Below are positions 16,787 through 25,174 of a stretch of DNA of 64,000 nucleotides, in pieces; position 1 is the stretch's first letter, and each line of letters starts with the position of its first letter. The notes under the pieces were generated by a model. The model searched no databases, had not been told where the DNA came from, and saw nothing but the letters and a program-made list of their open reading frames with translations. The stretch spans positions 744,001 through 808,000 of the forward strand of contig CAVYVA010000002.1 of the NCBI GenBank assembly GCA_963771835.1. Reading direction: 5' to 3'. This stretch comes from CAVQCJ01 sp963771835 (GTDB taxonomy: Bacteria > Actinomycetota > Actinomycetes > Prado026). The translations under genes were made by a program, and so were the position numbers.

Positions 16787-18493
16787 GTGTCGACCAACCC
16801 CTTCCCCTCCGACCTCGAGATCGCGCGTGCGGCGCAGCTGCTGCCGATCACGGAGGTGGCCGCCCGCGCCGGCCTCACCGAGGAGTGCCTCGAGCCCTAC
16901 GGCCGCTACCTCGCGAAGGTGACGCCGGCGGCGCAGCGGCTGCTCGCCGACCGGCCCAAGGCGCGGTACGTCGTGGTCACCGCCGTCACGCCGACCCCGC
17001 TCGGCGAGGGCAAGACCACGACGGCGGTCGGCCTGGCCCAGGGCCTGAACCGGATCGGGCACTCGACGACGCTGGCCCTGCGGCAGCCCTCGCTCGGACC
17101 GACGTTCGGGATCAAGGGCGGCGCGGCCGGCGGCGGGTACAGCCAGGTCGTCCCGATGGACGCGTTCAACCTGCACCTGACCGGCGACTTCCACGCGGTC
17201 ACCGCCGCGCACAACATGCTCGCCGCGATGATCGACAACCACCTGCACCACGGCAACGAGCTGGGACTCGACCCGCGGGCGATCACCTGGCGACGCGTGC
17301 TCGACGTCAACGACCGGGCGCTGCGCAACACCGTGATCGGCCTCGGCGCGCGGGCCGACGGCGTCCCCCGGCAGACCGGGTTCGACATCACCGCGGCCAG
17401 CGAGGTGATGGTGATCCTCGCGCTGACGACGTCGCTGGCCGACATGCGCGAGCGGATGGGACGCATCGTCGTCGGCTACACCTACGACGGGGAGCCGGTG
17501 ACGGCCGAGCAGCTCAAGGCCGGCGGCGCGATGACGGCGCTCATGCGCGACGCAGTCAAGCCGAACCTGCTGCAGTCGCTCGAGCACGGGCCGGTCCTCG
17601 TCCACGCCGGCCCGTTCGGCAACATCGCCACCGGCAACTCCTCGGTGGTGGCCGACCAGGTCGGGATCCGGATGGGCGACTTCCTGGTGACCGAGGCGGG
17701 CTTCGGCGCCGACATGGGCGCGGAGCGGTTCTTCAACGTCAAGTGCCGGGTGTCCGGGCTGGTGCCGGACGCCGCGGTCCTGGTCGCGACGGTCCGCTCG
17801 CTGAAGGCGCACAGCGGCCGGCACGAGATCCGGCCCGGCAAGGCGCTGCCGGCCGAGCTGCTCGCCGAGAACCCCGACGAGGTGATGGTCGGCGGCGCCA
17901 ACCTGCGCAAGCAGATCGAGAACGTACGCGCGTTCGGGGTCTCGCCCGTGGTGGCCATCAACGCGTTCCCGACCGACCACGCCTCCGAGCACGAGGCGAT
18001 CCGCACGATCGCGGCCGAGGCCGGCGCGCGCGCGGCGGTCGGCACGTACGTCGTCGACGGCGGTGCCGGGGCGGAGGAGCTGGCAGCGATGGTCGCCGAG
18101 GCGGCGGCGGAGCCGGGCGACTTCCAGTTCCTGTACCCGCTGGAGTCGACGCTGGTCGAGAAGATCGAGACGGTCGCGACGCGGATCTACGGCGCCGACG
18201 GCGTCGACGTCGCGCCGGAGGCGGCCGGTCAGCTGCGCCGGTACGAGGAGCTCGGCTACGGCCGTCTGCCGGTCGTGATCGCGAAGACCCATCTGTCGCT
18301 GTCGTCGGACCCGAAGCTGCTGGGCGCACCGACCGGCTGGCGGATGCCGGTCCGCGAGGTGCGCGCGGCCGTCGGCGCCGGGTACGTGTACGCGATCTGC
18401 GGCGACATGCGCACGATGCCCGGCCTCGGGCGGCACCCCGCGGCGGAGCGCATCGACATCGACGCGGACGGGAACGTGACCGGCCTGTTCTGA
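16787..18493 (+). CDS. fhs: formate-tetrahydrofolate ligase
   Basis: 568 aa. It makes 10-formyl-THF from formate, ATP and THF. The P-loop TPLGEGKTTT is at residues 70-79; other family blocks are RQPSLGPTFGIKGGAAGGGY, HLTGDFHAVTAAHNML, GFDITAASEVM and KTHLSLSSDPKLLG. GTG at 16787 follows GAGAGGATCC and gives the normal N-terminus (NPFPSDLEIARAAQLLPITE). It sits on the plus strand with the DUF2510 pair between glmS and acpS. No ZTP- or THF-type riboswitch was recognised upstream. Confidence 0.96.
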   Translation: MSTNPFPSDLEIARAAQLLPITEVAARAGLTEECLEPYGRYLAKVTPAAQRLLADRPKARYVVVTAVTPTPLGEGKTTTAVGLAQGLNRIGHSTTLALRQPSLGPTFGIKGGAAGGGYSQVVPMDAFNLHLTGDFHAVTAAHNMLAAMIDNHLHHGNELGLDPRAITWRRVLDVNDRALRNTVIGLGARADGVPRQTGFDITAASEVMVILALTTSLADMRERMGRIVVGYTYDGEPVTAEQLKAGGAMTALMRDAVKPNLLQSLEHGPVLVHAGPFGNIATGNSSVVADQVGIRMGDFLVTEAGFGADMGAERFFNVKCRVSGLVPDAAVLVATVRSLKAHSGRHEIRPGKALPAELLAENPDEVMVGGANLRKQIENVRAFGVSPVVAINAFPTDHASEHEAIRTIAAEAGARAAVGTYVVDGGAGAEELAAMVAEAAAEPGDFQFLYPLESTLVEKIETVATRIYGADGVDVAPEAAGQLRRYEELGYGRLPVVIAKTHLSLSSDPKLLGAPTGWRMPVREVRAAVGAGYVYAICGDMRTMPGLGRHPAAERIDIDADGNVTGLF

Positions 18494-18505
18494 GGCGGGC
18501 CTGGC

Positions 18506-18534
18506 TCAAGGTCACCGGCGGGTCCCGCCGATGT
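18506..18534 (+). promoter_or_regulatory. sigma28 (FliA/WhiG)-like promoter of first DUF2510 gene
   Basis: TCAA at 18506-18509, 17 bases, then GCCGATGT at 18527-18534, 34 bases before the GTG. The -10 half resembles the GCCGATAA box of FliA/WhiG-class promoters. The same two blocks with identical spacing recur before the second DUF2510 gene, while the spacer between them has diverged. The spacing is two bases longer than the textbook TAAA-N15-GCCGATAA. Confidence 0.5.
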
Positions 18535-18567
18535 AGGCCCCGACGACTCGCGACGAACGGGGACCCG

Positions 18568-19614
18568 GTGAGCGACGGCGGCACGACCCCTCCGGCTGGC
18601 AGCCCGGCGAGCAGCCCGGCCGCCGGCTGGTACCGCGATCCGCAGGGGGCGACCCGCTGGTGGGACGGCAACGGCTGGACCAGCCAGGTGGCGCCGGCCG
18701 GCCCGGCGGCTCAGACGCCCCCGCGGCGGACCGCCACCGTCCTGGCGGAGGCCGACCAGGCCGCACCCGTCCAGGACCCGCCGCCCGGCGCGCGCCGGAA
18801 CCCGCTCGCCTCCCTCTCCGCGCTGGCCTCGGGCTCTCTGAGCAGGCTGGGATCGCCGGTCGGGGGGAGATCGCTGGCCAGGATGGGATCGCTGGGCTCG
18901 CTGAGCCGGCGGACCTGGCTCGTCGTCGGCGCGGTGGCGCTTGTCGTCGCCCTCGCGGCCGGGTACCTGCTGTTCGGGCGCGGCTCCGACACCGGCGTCC
19001 CGGCCGCTGCTCCCGTCCTCACGCCGAGCGCGACGGTCGCCCACGTCGCCCTCACGACGAGCGACCTCAGGGGTGGGCTGAGGACTGTGCTCGCCAAGGG
19101 CGGCGGCCAGGTCAAGGGCCAGATCACGTTCGCCCTCTGCGGCTACCGCTTCACCTCCGAGAGTCATCGGGTCGCCCGGCGGCAGGTGAACATCGTCGCC
19201 GCAGCTGGCGGCCAGACCGGAGTCTCGAACGAGGTGGTGGTCTACGACAGCGCGGCCAGCGCGGCCAAGGCGCTCGCCGAGGTGCGCACGGCCGCAGCCC
19301 ACTGCCCGAACCGGTTCGTCGTCGATCCCGCCCGCGGCAAGCCCGCGGTCCGCTACAGCGCGGTCAGGACCAGTACCACGTCCGGCGCGGCGAGCACCGA
19401 CCGCACCGAGGTCTTCGACGAGCGGCTGACGCTCACCGACACCGTCCAGGTCAACGGCTACCGGCAGACCACGTACGAGACGGCCGTCATCGTCCGCAAG
19501 GGTGCCCTGGTCGACGTCCTGCGGCTGGGACGCGTCAGCAAGCCGACCGTGGCCGACCTGCGTGTGCTGGCGGCCCTCGTGGACAGCGGCGTGCGCAAGT
19601 TCCCCACCGGCTGA
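18568..19614 (+). CDS. DUF2510 membrane-anchored protein, paralogue 1
   Basis: 348 aa. The DUF2510 motif is at residues 21-38 (WYRDPQGATRWWDGNGWT); a Pro/Ala/Ser-rich linker follows, then one membrane segment at about 117-136 (LVVGAVALVVALAAGYLLF) and an external domain of about 210 residues. That domain has two cysteines, C191 (ALCGYRFTSESHRVARR) and C246, 55 apart, probably a disulfide. The next gene shares this plan and the same cysteine spacing. No catalytic motif seen; a cell-envelope sensor or binding protein is possible. GTG follows a purine-rich GGGGA. Confidence 0.8.
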   Translation: MSDGGTTPPAGSPASSPAAGWYRDPQGATRWWDGNGWTSQVAPAGPAAQTPPRRTATVLAEADQAAPVQDPPPGARRNPLASLSALASGSLSRLGSPVGGRSLARMGSLGSLSRRTWLVVGAVALVVALAAGYLLFGRGSDTGVPAAAPVLTPSATVAHVALTTSDLRGGLRTVLAKGGGQVKGQITFALCGYRFTSESHRVARRQVNIVAAAGGQTGVSNEVVVYDSAASAAKALAEVRTAAAHCPNRFVVDPARGKPAVRYSAVRTSTTSGAASTDRTEVFDERLTLTDTVQVNGYRQTTYETAVIVRKGALVDVLRLGRVSKPTVADLRVLAALVDSGVRKFPTG

Positions 19615-19657
19615 GACCCCGCCGCTGCCGGAGCGCCGGGACCGATCCGGTGGCGGC

Positions 19658-19686
19658 TCAAGGTCGCGGTCGCCGGCCGCCGATGT
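19658..19686 (+). promoter_or_regulatory. sigma28 (FliA/WhiG)-like promoter of second DUF2510 gene
   Basis: TCAA at 19658-19661, 17 bases, then GCCGATGT at 19679-19686, again 34 bases from the GTG. Its conservation with the copy at 18506 while the surrounding bases differ is the main support for a promoter function. Confidence 0.5.
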
Positions 19687-19719
19687 AGGGCCGGGAGACC
19701 TGCGACGGACGGGAGTCCG

Positions 19720-20715
19720 GTGAGCGGCATCGGCACGATTTCCCCGGCGGGCCAACGGCCCGCGCCCGGCTGGTACAGCGATCCGCGGGGGGCGACCCGC
19801 TGGTGGAACGGCCGCGAGTGGACCGAGAAGGTCGCCCCTCGAGGACTTGCGGACGGGCCCGCGTCGCCACGGGCCGCGACCGTCCTCGCCCCGGAGGGGG
19901 CGTTCGCCGACGCACCCGGTCCGGTCGCCAGCGCCCTCGAACCGGTCACCAGCGTGATCGAGCGATGGAAGCCGCGCATCCGGTTCGACCGCCGGACGTG
20001 GCTGGCCCGTGGCTGCGTCGCCGTGGTCGTCGCCCTCCTCTGTGGATACGTGCTGCTCGGCCGCGGGGACGTGGCGGCGCCGCCCACGAGCGCCGTCCGG
20101 TTCACGGCTCTGACGGCGCCGCAGAAGGCGGCGGCCATCGCCCTCACCAGTGCCGACCTGCCGCCGACGCTCAGCGCGATACCGGTCGCGCACGGGACGG
20201 CCCTGACCGGTCCCGGCTCCACCAGCCTGTCGCTGTGCGGCGCGAAGTTCACCAGCGAGGCGCACCGCCTGGCCCGCAGGAACGTCTTCTTCGAGGACTT
20301 CCAGGGGAACGTGACCGGCGCCCAGGAGGAGACCACCGTCTACGCGGGCCAGGCCTGGGCCGTCCGGGCGATGACCGAGTGGCGCAAGGCCGCGTCAGGC
20401 TGCGACCAGCATGCGTTCAAGGTCTACGCCGAGGCGGGCAGGACCCCGGTCCGGTACTCGGGCATCGTGACCGGCCCGGTGACCGGGCTGCCGGCCAGGA
20501 ACAGCACCCAGACCACGTTCCGGGTCGACGTGCAGGGCGGCGACCCGTACCGCGTCCTGGTGATCCTGCAGCAGCAGGGCAATACCGTCGATGCGATGGT
20601 CCTGTCGTACGTCGACCCGGCGGCGCCGTCGGCCGTCACCGGGTTCGCGCAGATCAGCGGCGCCAAGCTGGTGCGGACGTCACCTGCGGCGGCGAAGCCA
20701 CCCGCCGCGCACTGA
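19720..20715 (+). CDS. DUF2510 membrane-anchored protein, paralogue 2
   Basis: 331 aa. The DUF2510 motif at 18-35 (WYSDPRGATRWWNGREWT), a linker, a membrane segment at about 94-113 and an external domain with C173 (SLCGAKFTSEAHRLARR) and C228, 55 residues apart exactly as in paralogue 1. Sequence identity outside these blocks is low, so the duplication is old. It ends eight bases before the convergent glmS stop. The function is not known; tandem copies with matched promoters suggest two related outputs of one regulon. Confidence 0.8.
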   Translation: MSGIGTISPAGQRPAPGWYSDPRGATRWWNGREWTEKVAPRGLADGPASPRAATVLAPEGAFADAPGPVASALEPVTSVIERWKPRIRFDRRTWLARGCVAVVVALLCGYVLLGRGDVAAPPTSAVRFTALTAPQKAAAIALTSADLPPTLSAIPVAHGTALTGPGSTSLSLCGAKFTSEAHRLARRNVFFEDFQGNVTGAQEETTVYAGQAWAVRAMTEWRKAASGCDQHAFKVYAEAGRTPVRYSGIVTGPVTGLPARNSTQTTFRVDVQGGDPYRVLVILQQQGNTVDAMVLSYVDPAAPSAVTGFAQISGAKLVRTSPAAAKPPAAH

Positions 20716-20723
20716 CGTCCGGC

Positions 20724-22574
20724 TCACTCGACCGTCACCGACTTGGCGAGGTTGCGCGGCTGGTCGACGTCGAAGCCCTTGACCGTGGCCATCTCGCACG
20801 CGAACACCTGCAACGGGACGGTGGCGACCAGCGGCTGCAGCAACGTCGGTACGGCCGGGATGCGGACGAGCGTGTCGGCGTACGGGACCACCGACTCGTC
20901 GCCCTCCTCGGCGATGACGATCGTGCGCGCTCCGCGGGCCCTGATCTCCTGGATGTTGCTGACCAGCTTGTCGTGCAGCACGCTGCGACCGCGCGGCGAC
21001 GGGACGACGACGACGACCGGCAGTCCTTCCTCGATCAGCGCGATCGGGCCGTGCTTGAGCTCGCCCGCCGCGAAGCCCTCGGCGTGCATGTACGCCAGCT
21101 CCTTCAGCTTGAGCGCGCCCTCGAGGGCGACCGGGAAGCCGACGTGGCGGCCCAGGAACAGCACCGCCTTGGCGTCGGCGAGCGACCGGGCCAGCTCGCG
21201 CACCGGCTCGACGGTGTCCAGCACCTGGTCGATCTTCTCCGGCATCGCCGCGAGCTCGCGCAGGTGGGCCGCGATCTCCTCCGGCCACTTGGTGCCGCGC
21301 ACCTGGGCGAGGTACAGCGCGACCAGCTGCACGGCGACGAGCTGGGTGAGGAACGCCTTCGTCGACGCGACCGCGACCTCCGGCCCGGCGTAGGTGTAGA
21401 CCACGCCGTCGGCCTCGCGCGGCAGGGTCGAGCCGTTGACGTTGCAGATCGCGAGCACCCGTGCGCGCTGGTCCTTCGCGTGCCGCACGGCCATCAGCGT
21501 GTCCATCGTCTCGCCTGACTGCGAGATCGCCACGACGAGGGTGTGCCTGGTCAGGATCGGGTCGCGGTAGCGGAACTCGCTGGCCACCTCGACCTCGCAC
21601 GGCACCCGGGTCCAGTGCTCGATCGAGTACTTGGCGAGCAGGCCCGCATGGTAGGCGGTCCCGCAGGCGACGATCACGATCTTGTCGACCTCGCGCAGCT
21701 CGTCGTCCGACAGGCGCATCTCGTCCAGGACGAGCCGGCCGTCCGCGTCGCTGCGGCCGAGCAGCGTGTCGGCCACCGCCCGCGGCTGCTCGGCGATCTC
21801 CTTGAGCATGAAGTGGTCGTAGCCGCCCTTCTCGGCGGCGGCCGCGTCCCAGTCCACGTGGTACGGCCGCACCGACGCCGGCTCACCGTCGAAGGTCGTG
21901 ACGGTGACCGAGTCCTTGCGCAGCTCGACCACCTGGTCCTGCCCGAGCTCGACCGCCTCACGCGTGTGCGAGATGAACGCCGCGACGTCGCTGCCGAGGA
22001 AGTTCTCGCCGTCGCCGAGACCGACCACCAGCGGCGAGTTGCGGCGGGCGCCGACCACGGTGCCCGGGTCGTCGGCGTGCACGGCGAGCAGCGTGAACGC
22101 GCCGCGCAGCATCCGGCACACCCTTCGCATCGCCTCGGCCAGGTCGTGGCCGGACGGCTCGTACTCCTCGGCTAGCAGGTAGGCGACCACCTCGGTGTCG
22201 GTGTCCGAGCGCATCTCGTGGCCACGCCGCTCGAGGCCGGCCCGCAGCTCGGCGAAGTTCTCGATGATGCCGTTGTGGATCACGGCGACCCGCGACGACG
22301 AGTCCAGGTGCGGGTGCGCGTTGCGGTCGTTGGGGGCGCCGTGGGTCGCCCAGCGGGTGTGCCCCATGCCGACACCGGACGGGGGCAACGGGTTCTCGCC
22401 GAGCAGCTTCTCCAGGTTGCCGAGCTTGCCGGCCCGCTTGCGGCTGACGATGTCGCCGTCGGCGACGACGGCCACACCGGCCGAGTCGTAGCCGCGGTAC
22501 TCCAGCCGCCGCAGGCCCTCGATCACGACGTCCAGAGCCTGCTGGTCACCGACATAGCCGACGATTCCGCACAT
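20724..22574 (-). CDS. glmS: glutamine-fructose-6-phosphate aminotransferase
   Basis: 616 aa. It makes glucosamine-6-phosphate for peptidoglycan and mycothiol. The N-terminal glutaminase starts MCGIVGYVGD, with Cys2 as nucleophile and TRWATHGAPNDRNAHPH for glutamine binding. The C-terminus has two SIS domains (VACGTAYHAGLLAKY, ISQSGETMDTLMAVRHAK) and ends DQPRNLAKSVTVE as the family does. It follows glmM by 30 bp, too short for a glmS ribozyme. Confidence 0.97.
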   Translation of the reverse strand: MCGIVGYVGDQQALDVVIEGLRRLEYRGYDSAGVAVVADGDIVSRKRAGKLGNLEKLLGENPLPPSGVGMGHTRWATHGAPNDRNAHPHLDSSSRVAVIHNGIIENFAELRAGLERRGHEMRSDTDTEVVAYLLAEEYEPSGHDLAEAMRRVCRMLRGAFTLLAVHADDPGTVVGARRNSPLVVGLGDGENFLGSDVAAFISHTREAVELGQDQVVELRKDSVTVTTFDGEPASVRPYHVDWDAAAAEKGGYDHFMLKEIAEQPRAVADTLLGRSDADGRLVLDEMRLSDDELREVDKIVIVACGTAYHAGLLAKYSIEHWTRVPCEVEVASEFRYRDPILTRHTLVVAISQSGETMDTLMAVRHAKDQRARVLAICNVNGSTLPREADGVVYTYAGPEVAVASTKAFLTQLVAVQLVALYLAQVRGTKWPEEIAAHLRELAAMPEKIDQVLDTVEPVRELARSLADAKAVLFLGRHVGFPVALEGALKLKELAYMHAEGFAAGELKHGPIALIEEGLPVVVVVPSPRGRSVLHDKLVSNIQEIRARGARTIVIAEEGDESVVPYADTLVRIPAVPTLLQPLVATVPLQVFACEMATVKGFDVDQPRNLAKSVTVE

Positions 22575-22604
22575 GCCCCCAGGGTACGGGGCCGCGGCGT
22601 GGGC

Positions 22605-23954
22605 TCAGCCTTCGGAGCGGACCGCCTCGGCGAGCCGCTCGGCGACCGTGCGGGCCTGCTCGGCGCTGGGTGCTTCGACCATCACCCGTACGAGCGGCTC
22701 GGTGCCGCTGGGGCGCAGCAGGACCCGTCCGGCCCCGCCGAGCTCGGACTCGGCGGCTGCGACCGCGGCCGCGACCGTGCTGCTCGCGGCGACCCTGGCC
22801 TTGTCCACGCCGGGCACGTTGACCAGGACCTGGGGCAGGCGCTGCATGACCGCGGCCAGCTCGCCCAACGGCTTGCCGGTCTCGGCCACCCGCGCCAGCA
22901 GGTGCAGCGCGGTCAGCGCACCGTCTCCGGTGGTCGCGTGCTCGAGCATCACGACGTGACCGGACTGCTCCCCGCCCAGCGGGAGCCCGCGCTCTTTCAT
23001 CGCCTCGAGCACGTACCGGTCGCCGACCGCGGTCTGCACGACGTGCACCCCTTCGCGCTGCATCGCCAGCGCGAACCCGAGGTTGGACATCACGGTCGAC
23101 ACCACGGTCGAGTCGGTGAGCCGGCCGTGGTCGAGCATCGCCAGCGCCAGCACCGCGAGGATCTGGTCGCCGTCGACCAGCTCGCCGGTGGCGTCGACGG
23201 CGAGACAGCGGTCGGCGTCGCCGTCGTGGGCGATCCCGGCGTCGGCCCGGTTCGCGACCACCGCGGCCCGCAGCGAGTCCAGGTGGGTCGAGCCGCAGCC
23301 TTCGTTGATGTTCGTCCCGTTCGGCTCGGCGTGGATCGCCACGACGTCGGCACCGGCCCGGCGCAGCGCCTCCGGCGCCGTCGACGAGGCGGCGCCGTTC
23401 GCGCAGTCGACGACCACGCGAAGCCCGTCGAGCCGGTGCGGGAGCGCCTCGAGCAGGTGCGTCAGGTACCGCTCGTGGCCGTCGTCGAGCCGGTGGATGC
23501 GACCGACGTCGGCTCCGGTCGGCCGCTGCCAGGGCTCCTCCATGCGCGCCTCGACCGCGTCCTCGACCGCGTCGTCGAGCTTGACCCCGCCGCGGGCGAA
23601 GAACTTGATCCCGTTGTCCGGCATGGGGTTGTGCGACGCGGAGAGCACCACGCCGAGGTCGGCGCCCAGGTCGCCGACGAGGAACGCGATCGCCGGCGTC
23701 GGGAGCACGCCCGCGTCGAGCACGTCCACACCGGCGCTGGTGAGCCCGGCGATCACGGCCGCACCGAGGAACTCCCCCGACGCCCGGCCGTCGCGTCCGA
23801 CGACGGCGATCGGCCGGTGCCCGGCGAACTCGCCGGCATCCGCGAGGACGTGCGCAGCGGCGACGGACAGGTCCAGGGCGAGCTCTGCCGTCAGGTCGCG
23901 GTTCGCGAGCCCGCGGACACCATCGGTGCCGAAGAGGCGACCAGGATCTGGCAC
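22605..23954 (-). CDS. glmM: phosphoglucosamine mutase
   Basis: 449 aa. It converts glucosamine-6-P to glucosamine-1-P, the step after GlmS. It begins LFGTDGVRGLANRDLTAE; the phosphorylated serine is Ser107 in LSASHNPMPDNGIKFF; the metal loop is HDGDADRCLAVD; the sugar-binding loop GGEQSGHVV; the phosphate-binding RPSGTEPLVRVMVE is near the end. GTG at 23954 is 11 bases after the rpsI stop. Part of the rplM-rpsI-glmM-glmS operon, linking wall-precursor supply to ribosome synthesis. Confidence 0.96.
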   Translation of the reverse strand: MPDPGRLFGTDGVRGLANRDLTAELALDLSVAAAHVLADAGEFAGHRPIAVVGRDGRASGEFLGAAVIAGLTSAGVDVLDAGVLPTPAIAFLVGDLGADLGVVLSASHNPMPDNGIKFFARGGVKLDDAVEDAVEARMEEPWQRPTGADVGRIHRLDDGHERYLTHLLEALPHRLDGLRVVVDCANGAASSTAPEALRRAGADVVAIHAEPNGTNINEGCGSTHLDSLRAAVVANRADAGIAHDGDADRCLAVDATGELVDGDQILAVLALAMLDHGRLTDSTVVSTVMSNLGFALAMQREGVHVVQTAVGDRYVLEAMKERGLPLGGEQSGHVVMLEHATTGDGALTALHLLARVAETGKPLGELAAVMQRLPQVLVNVPGVDKARVAASSTVAAAVAAAESELGGAGRVLLRPSGTEPLVRVMVEAPSAEQARTVAERLAEAVRSEG

Positions 23955-23965
23955 AGCGCGGCTGC

Positions 23966-24520
23966 CTACCGCTTGCTGTACTGGGGCGCCTTGCGGGCCT
24001 TCTTCAGGCCGTACTTCTTGCGCTCGGTGACCCGCGCGTCGCGGGTGAGGAAGCCGGCCTGCTTCAGCGTGGGACGGTTGGCCTCCACGTCGATCTCGTT
24101 CAGGGCGCGGGCGATGCCCAGCCGCAGGGCGCCGGCCTGACCGCTGACGCCGCCGCCGCCGATGCGGGCGATCACGTCGTAGCGGCCCTCGAGGTCGAGC
24201 ACCTTGAACGGGTCGTTGACCAGCTGCTGGTGGACCTTGTTGGGGAAGTACACGTCCAGCGCGCGGCCGTTGATGGTCCACTGGCCGGTGCCCGGCACCA
24301 GCCGGACGCGGGCGATGGCCTCCTTGCGGCGGCCGAGCGCGGCGGCCGGGCGGGTCACGACCTCGCGGCGCGGCGCGACCTGGACGGTGCTGGTCGTGTA
24401 GTCCGAGGCCTCGACGCCGTCGGCGTCGTCAGCCGGCTCGGCGTCGGCCGGCTCGGCGTCGGGCAGGTCCGGCTCGGCCTGCTCGATGTCGGTGTCGATC
24501 GTGGTCTCGCTCACGGCCAC
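23966..24520 (-). CDS. rpsI: 30S ribosomal protein S9 with long acidic N-terminal extension
   Basis: 184 aa, against about 130 in E. coli. The C-terminal 130 residues are standard S9 (GRRKEAIARVRLVPGTGQWT, GGGVSGQAGALRLGIARAL) ending KKARKAPQYSKR, which reaches P-site tRNA. Residues 1-50 are an acidic, Ala/Pro-rich extension with repeats of PADAEPADD type; such extensions are common but variable in actinobacteria. Co-transcribed with rplM (36 bp upstream). Confidence 0.96.
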   Translation of the reverse strand: MAVSETTIDTDIEQAEPDLPDAEPADAEPADDADGVEASDYTTSTVQVAPRREVVTRPAAALGRRKEAIARVRLVPGTGQWTINGRALDVYFPNKVHQQLVNDPFKVLDLEGRYDVIARIGGGGVSGQAGALRLGIARALNEIDVEANRPTLKQAGFLTRDARVTERKKYGLKKARKAPQYSKR

Positions 24521-24556
24521 GGTTCCTCTCGTCGTGCTCTTCGGGGTTGCCGTGGC

Positions 24557-25000
24557 CTACTGGGCGACCTGGCTGATCTCGAACGGGATGGGCTTCTGGG
24601 CGGCGTGCGGGTGCTCCGGCCCGGCGTACACCTTGAGCTTGGTGATCTGCTGCCGGCTCAGGCGGTTGTGCGGGAGCATCCCCTTGACGGCCTTCTCGAC
24701 GGCGCGGCGGGGGTTCTTGGCCAGCAGCTCGGTGTACGAGGTGGCGCGCAGGCCGCCCGGGTGACCCGAGTGGCGGTACTCCTGCTTCTGCTCGGCCTTG
24801 GAGCCGGTGAGCGCGACCTTGCCGGCGTTCACCACGACCACGAAGTCGCCGGTGTCGATGTGCGGCGCGAAGGACGGCTTGTGCTTGCCGCGCAGAAGGG
24901 TTGCCACGTGGGTGGCGAGCCGGCCGAGCACGACGTCGGAGGCGTCGATGACGTACCACTGGCGCTCGACGTCGCCAGGCTTCGGGGTGTACGTGCGCAC
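24557..25000 (-). CDS. rplM: 50S ribosomal protein L13
   Basis: 147 aa. It starts VRTYTPKPGDVERQWYVIDA (GTG at 25000, chosen because actinobacterial L13 begins MRTY) and contains LRGKHKPSFAPHIDTGDFVV and AVKGMLPHNRLSRQQ. Early assembly protein of the large subunit. First gene of the rplM-rpsI-glmM-glmS operon, with a promoter about 95 bp upstream. Confidence 0.97.
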   Translation of the reverse strand: MRTYTPKPGDVERQWYVIDASDVVLGRLATHVATLLRGKHKPSFAPHIDTGDFVVVVNAGKVALTGSKAEQKQEYRHSGHPGGLRATSYTELLAKNPRRAVEKAVKGMLPHNRLSRQQITKLKVYAGPEHPHAAQKPIPFEISQVAQ

Positions 25001-25093
25001 GGTTGTCGGCCCTCTGGTCGCGGTGAGTGGTGGTTCGGTGGAGCGCGGTGCGGGCCGGGCCGGGAGGCCTGGCCGGGCGCACAACGAAGGGTC

Positions 25094-25123
25094 AGGCTAC
25101 CCGTCGGCCCTCGGGAGGGTCAA
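25094..25123 (-). promoter_or_regulatory. rplM operon promoter
   Basis: On the minus strand, TTGACC (25118-25123) and TAGCCT (25094-25099) are 18 bp apart, leaving a leader of about 90 bases before the rplM GTG. The -35 box begins 12 bases beyond the terminator of the upstream ABC-F gene. Confidence 0.7.
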
Positions 25124-25135
25124 AACCCGCCCCCA

Positions 25136-25165
25136 CCCCTGGCGGCCCACCCCGGCCGCCTGGGG
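25136..25165 (-). terminator. terminator of the ABC-F gene
   Basis: A 12-base stem with one mismatch (plus-strand arms 25136-25147 and 25154-25165, GGCGGCC/GGCCGCC core) begins ten bases after the ABC-F stop codon. No T-run, as usual in high-GC actinobacteria. Confidence 0.65.
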
Positions 25166-25174
25166 CGAACGGGG

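Noticed and set aside
22575..22604. glmS ribozyme
   Set aside because: The glmM-glmS gap is only 30 bases, far too short.
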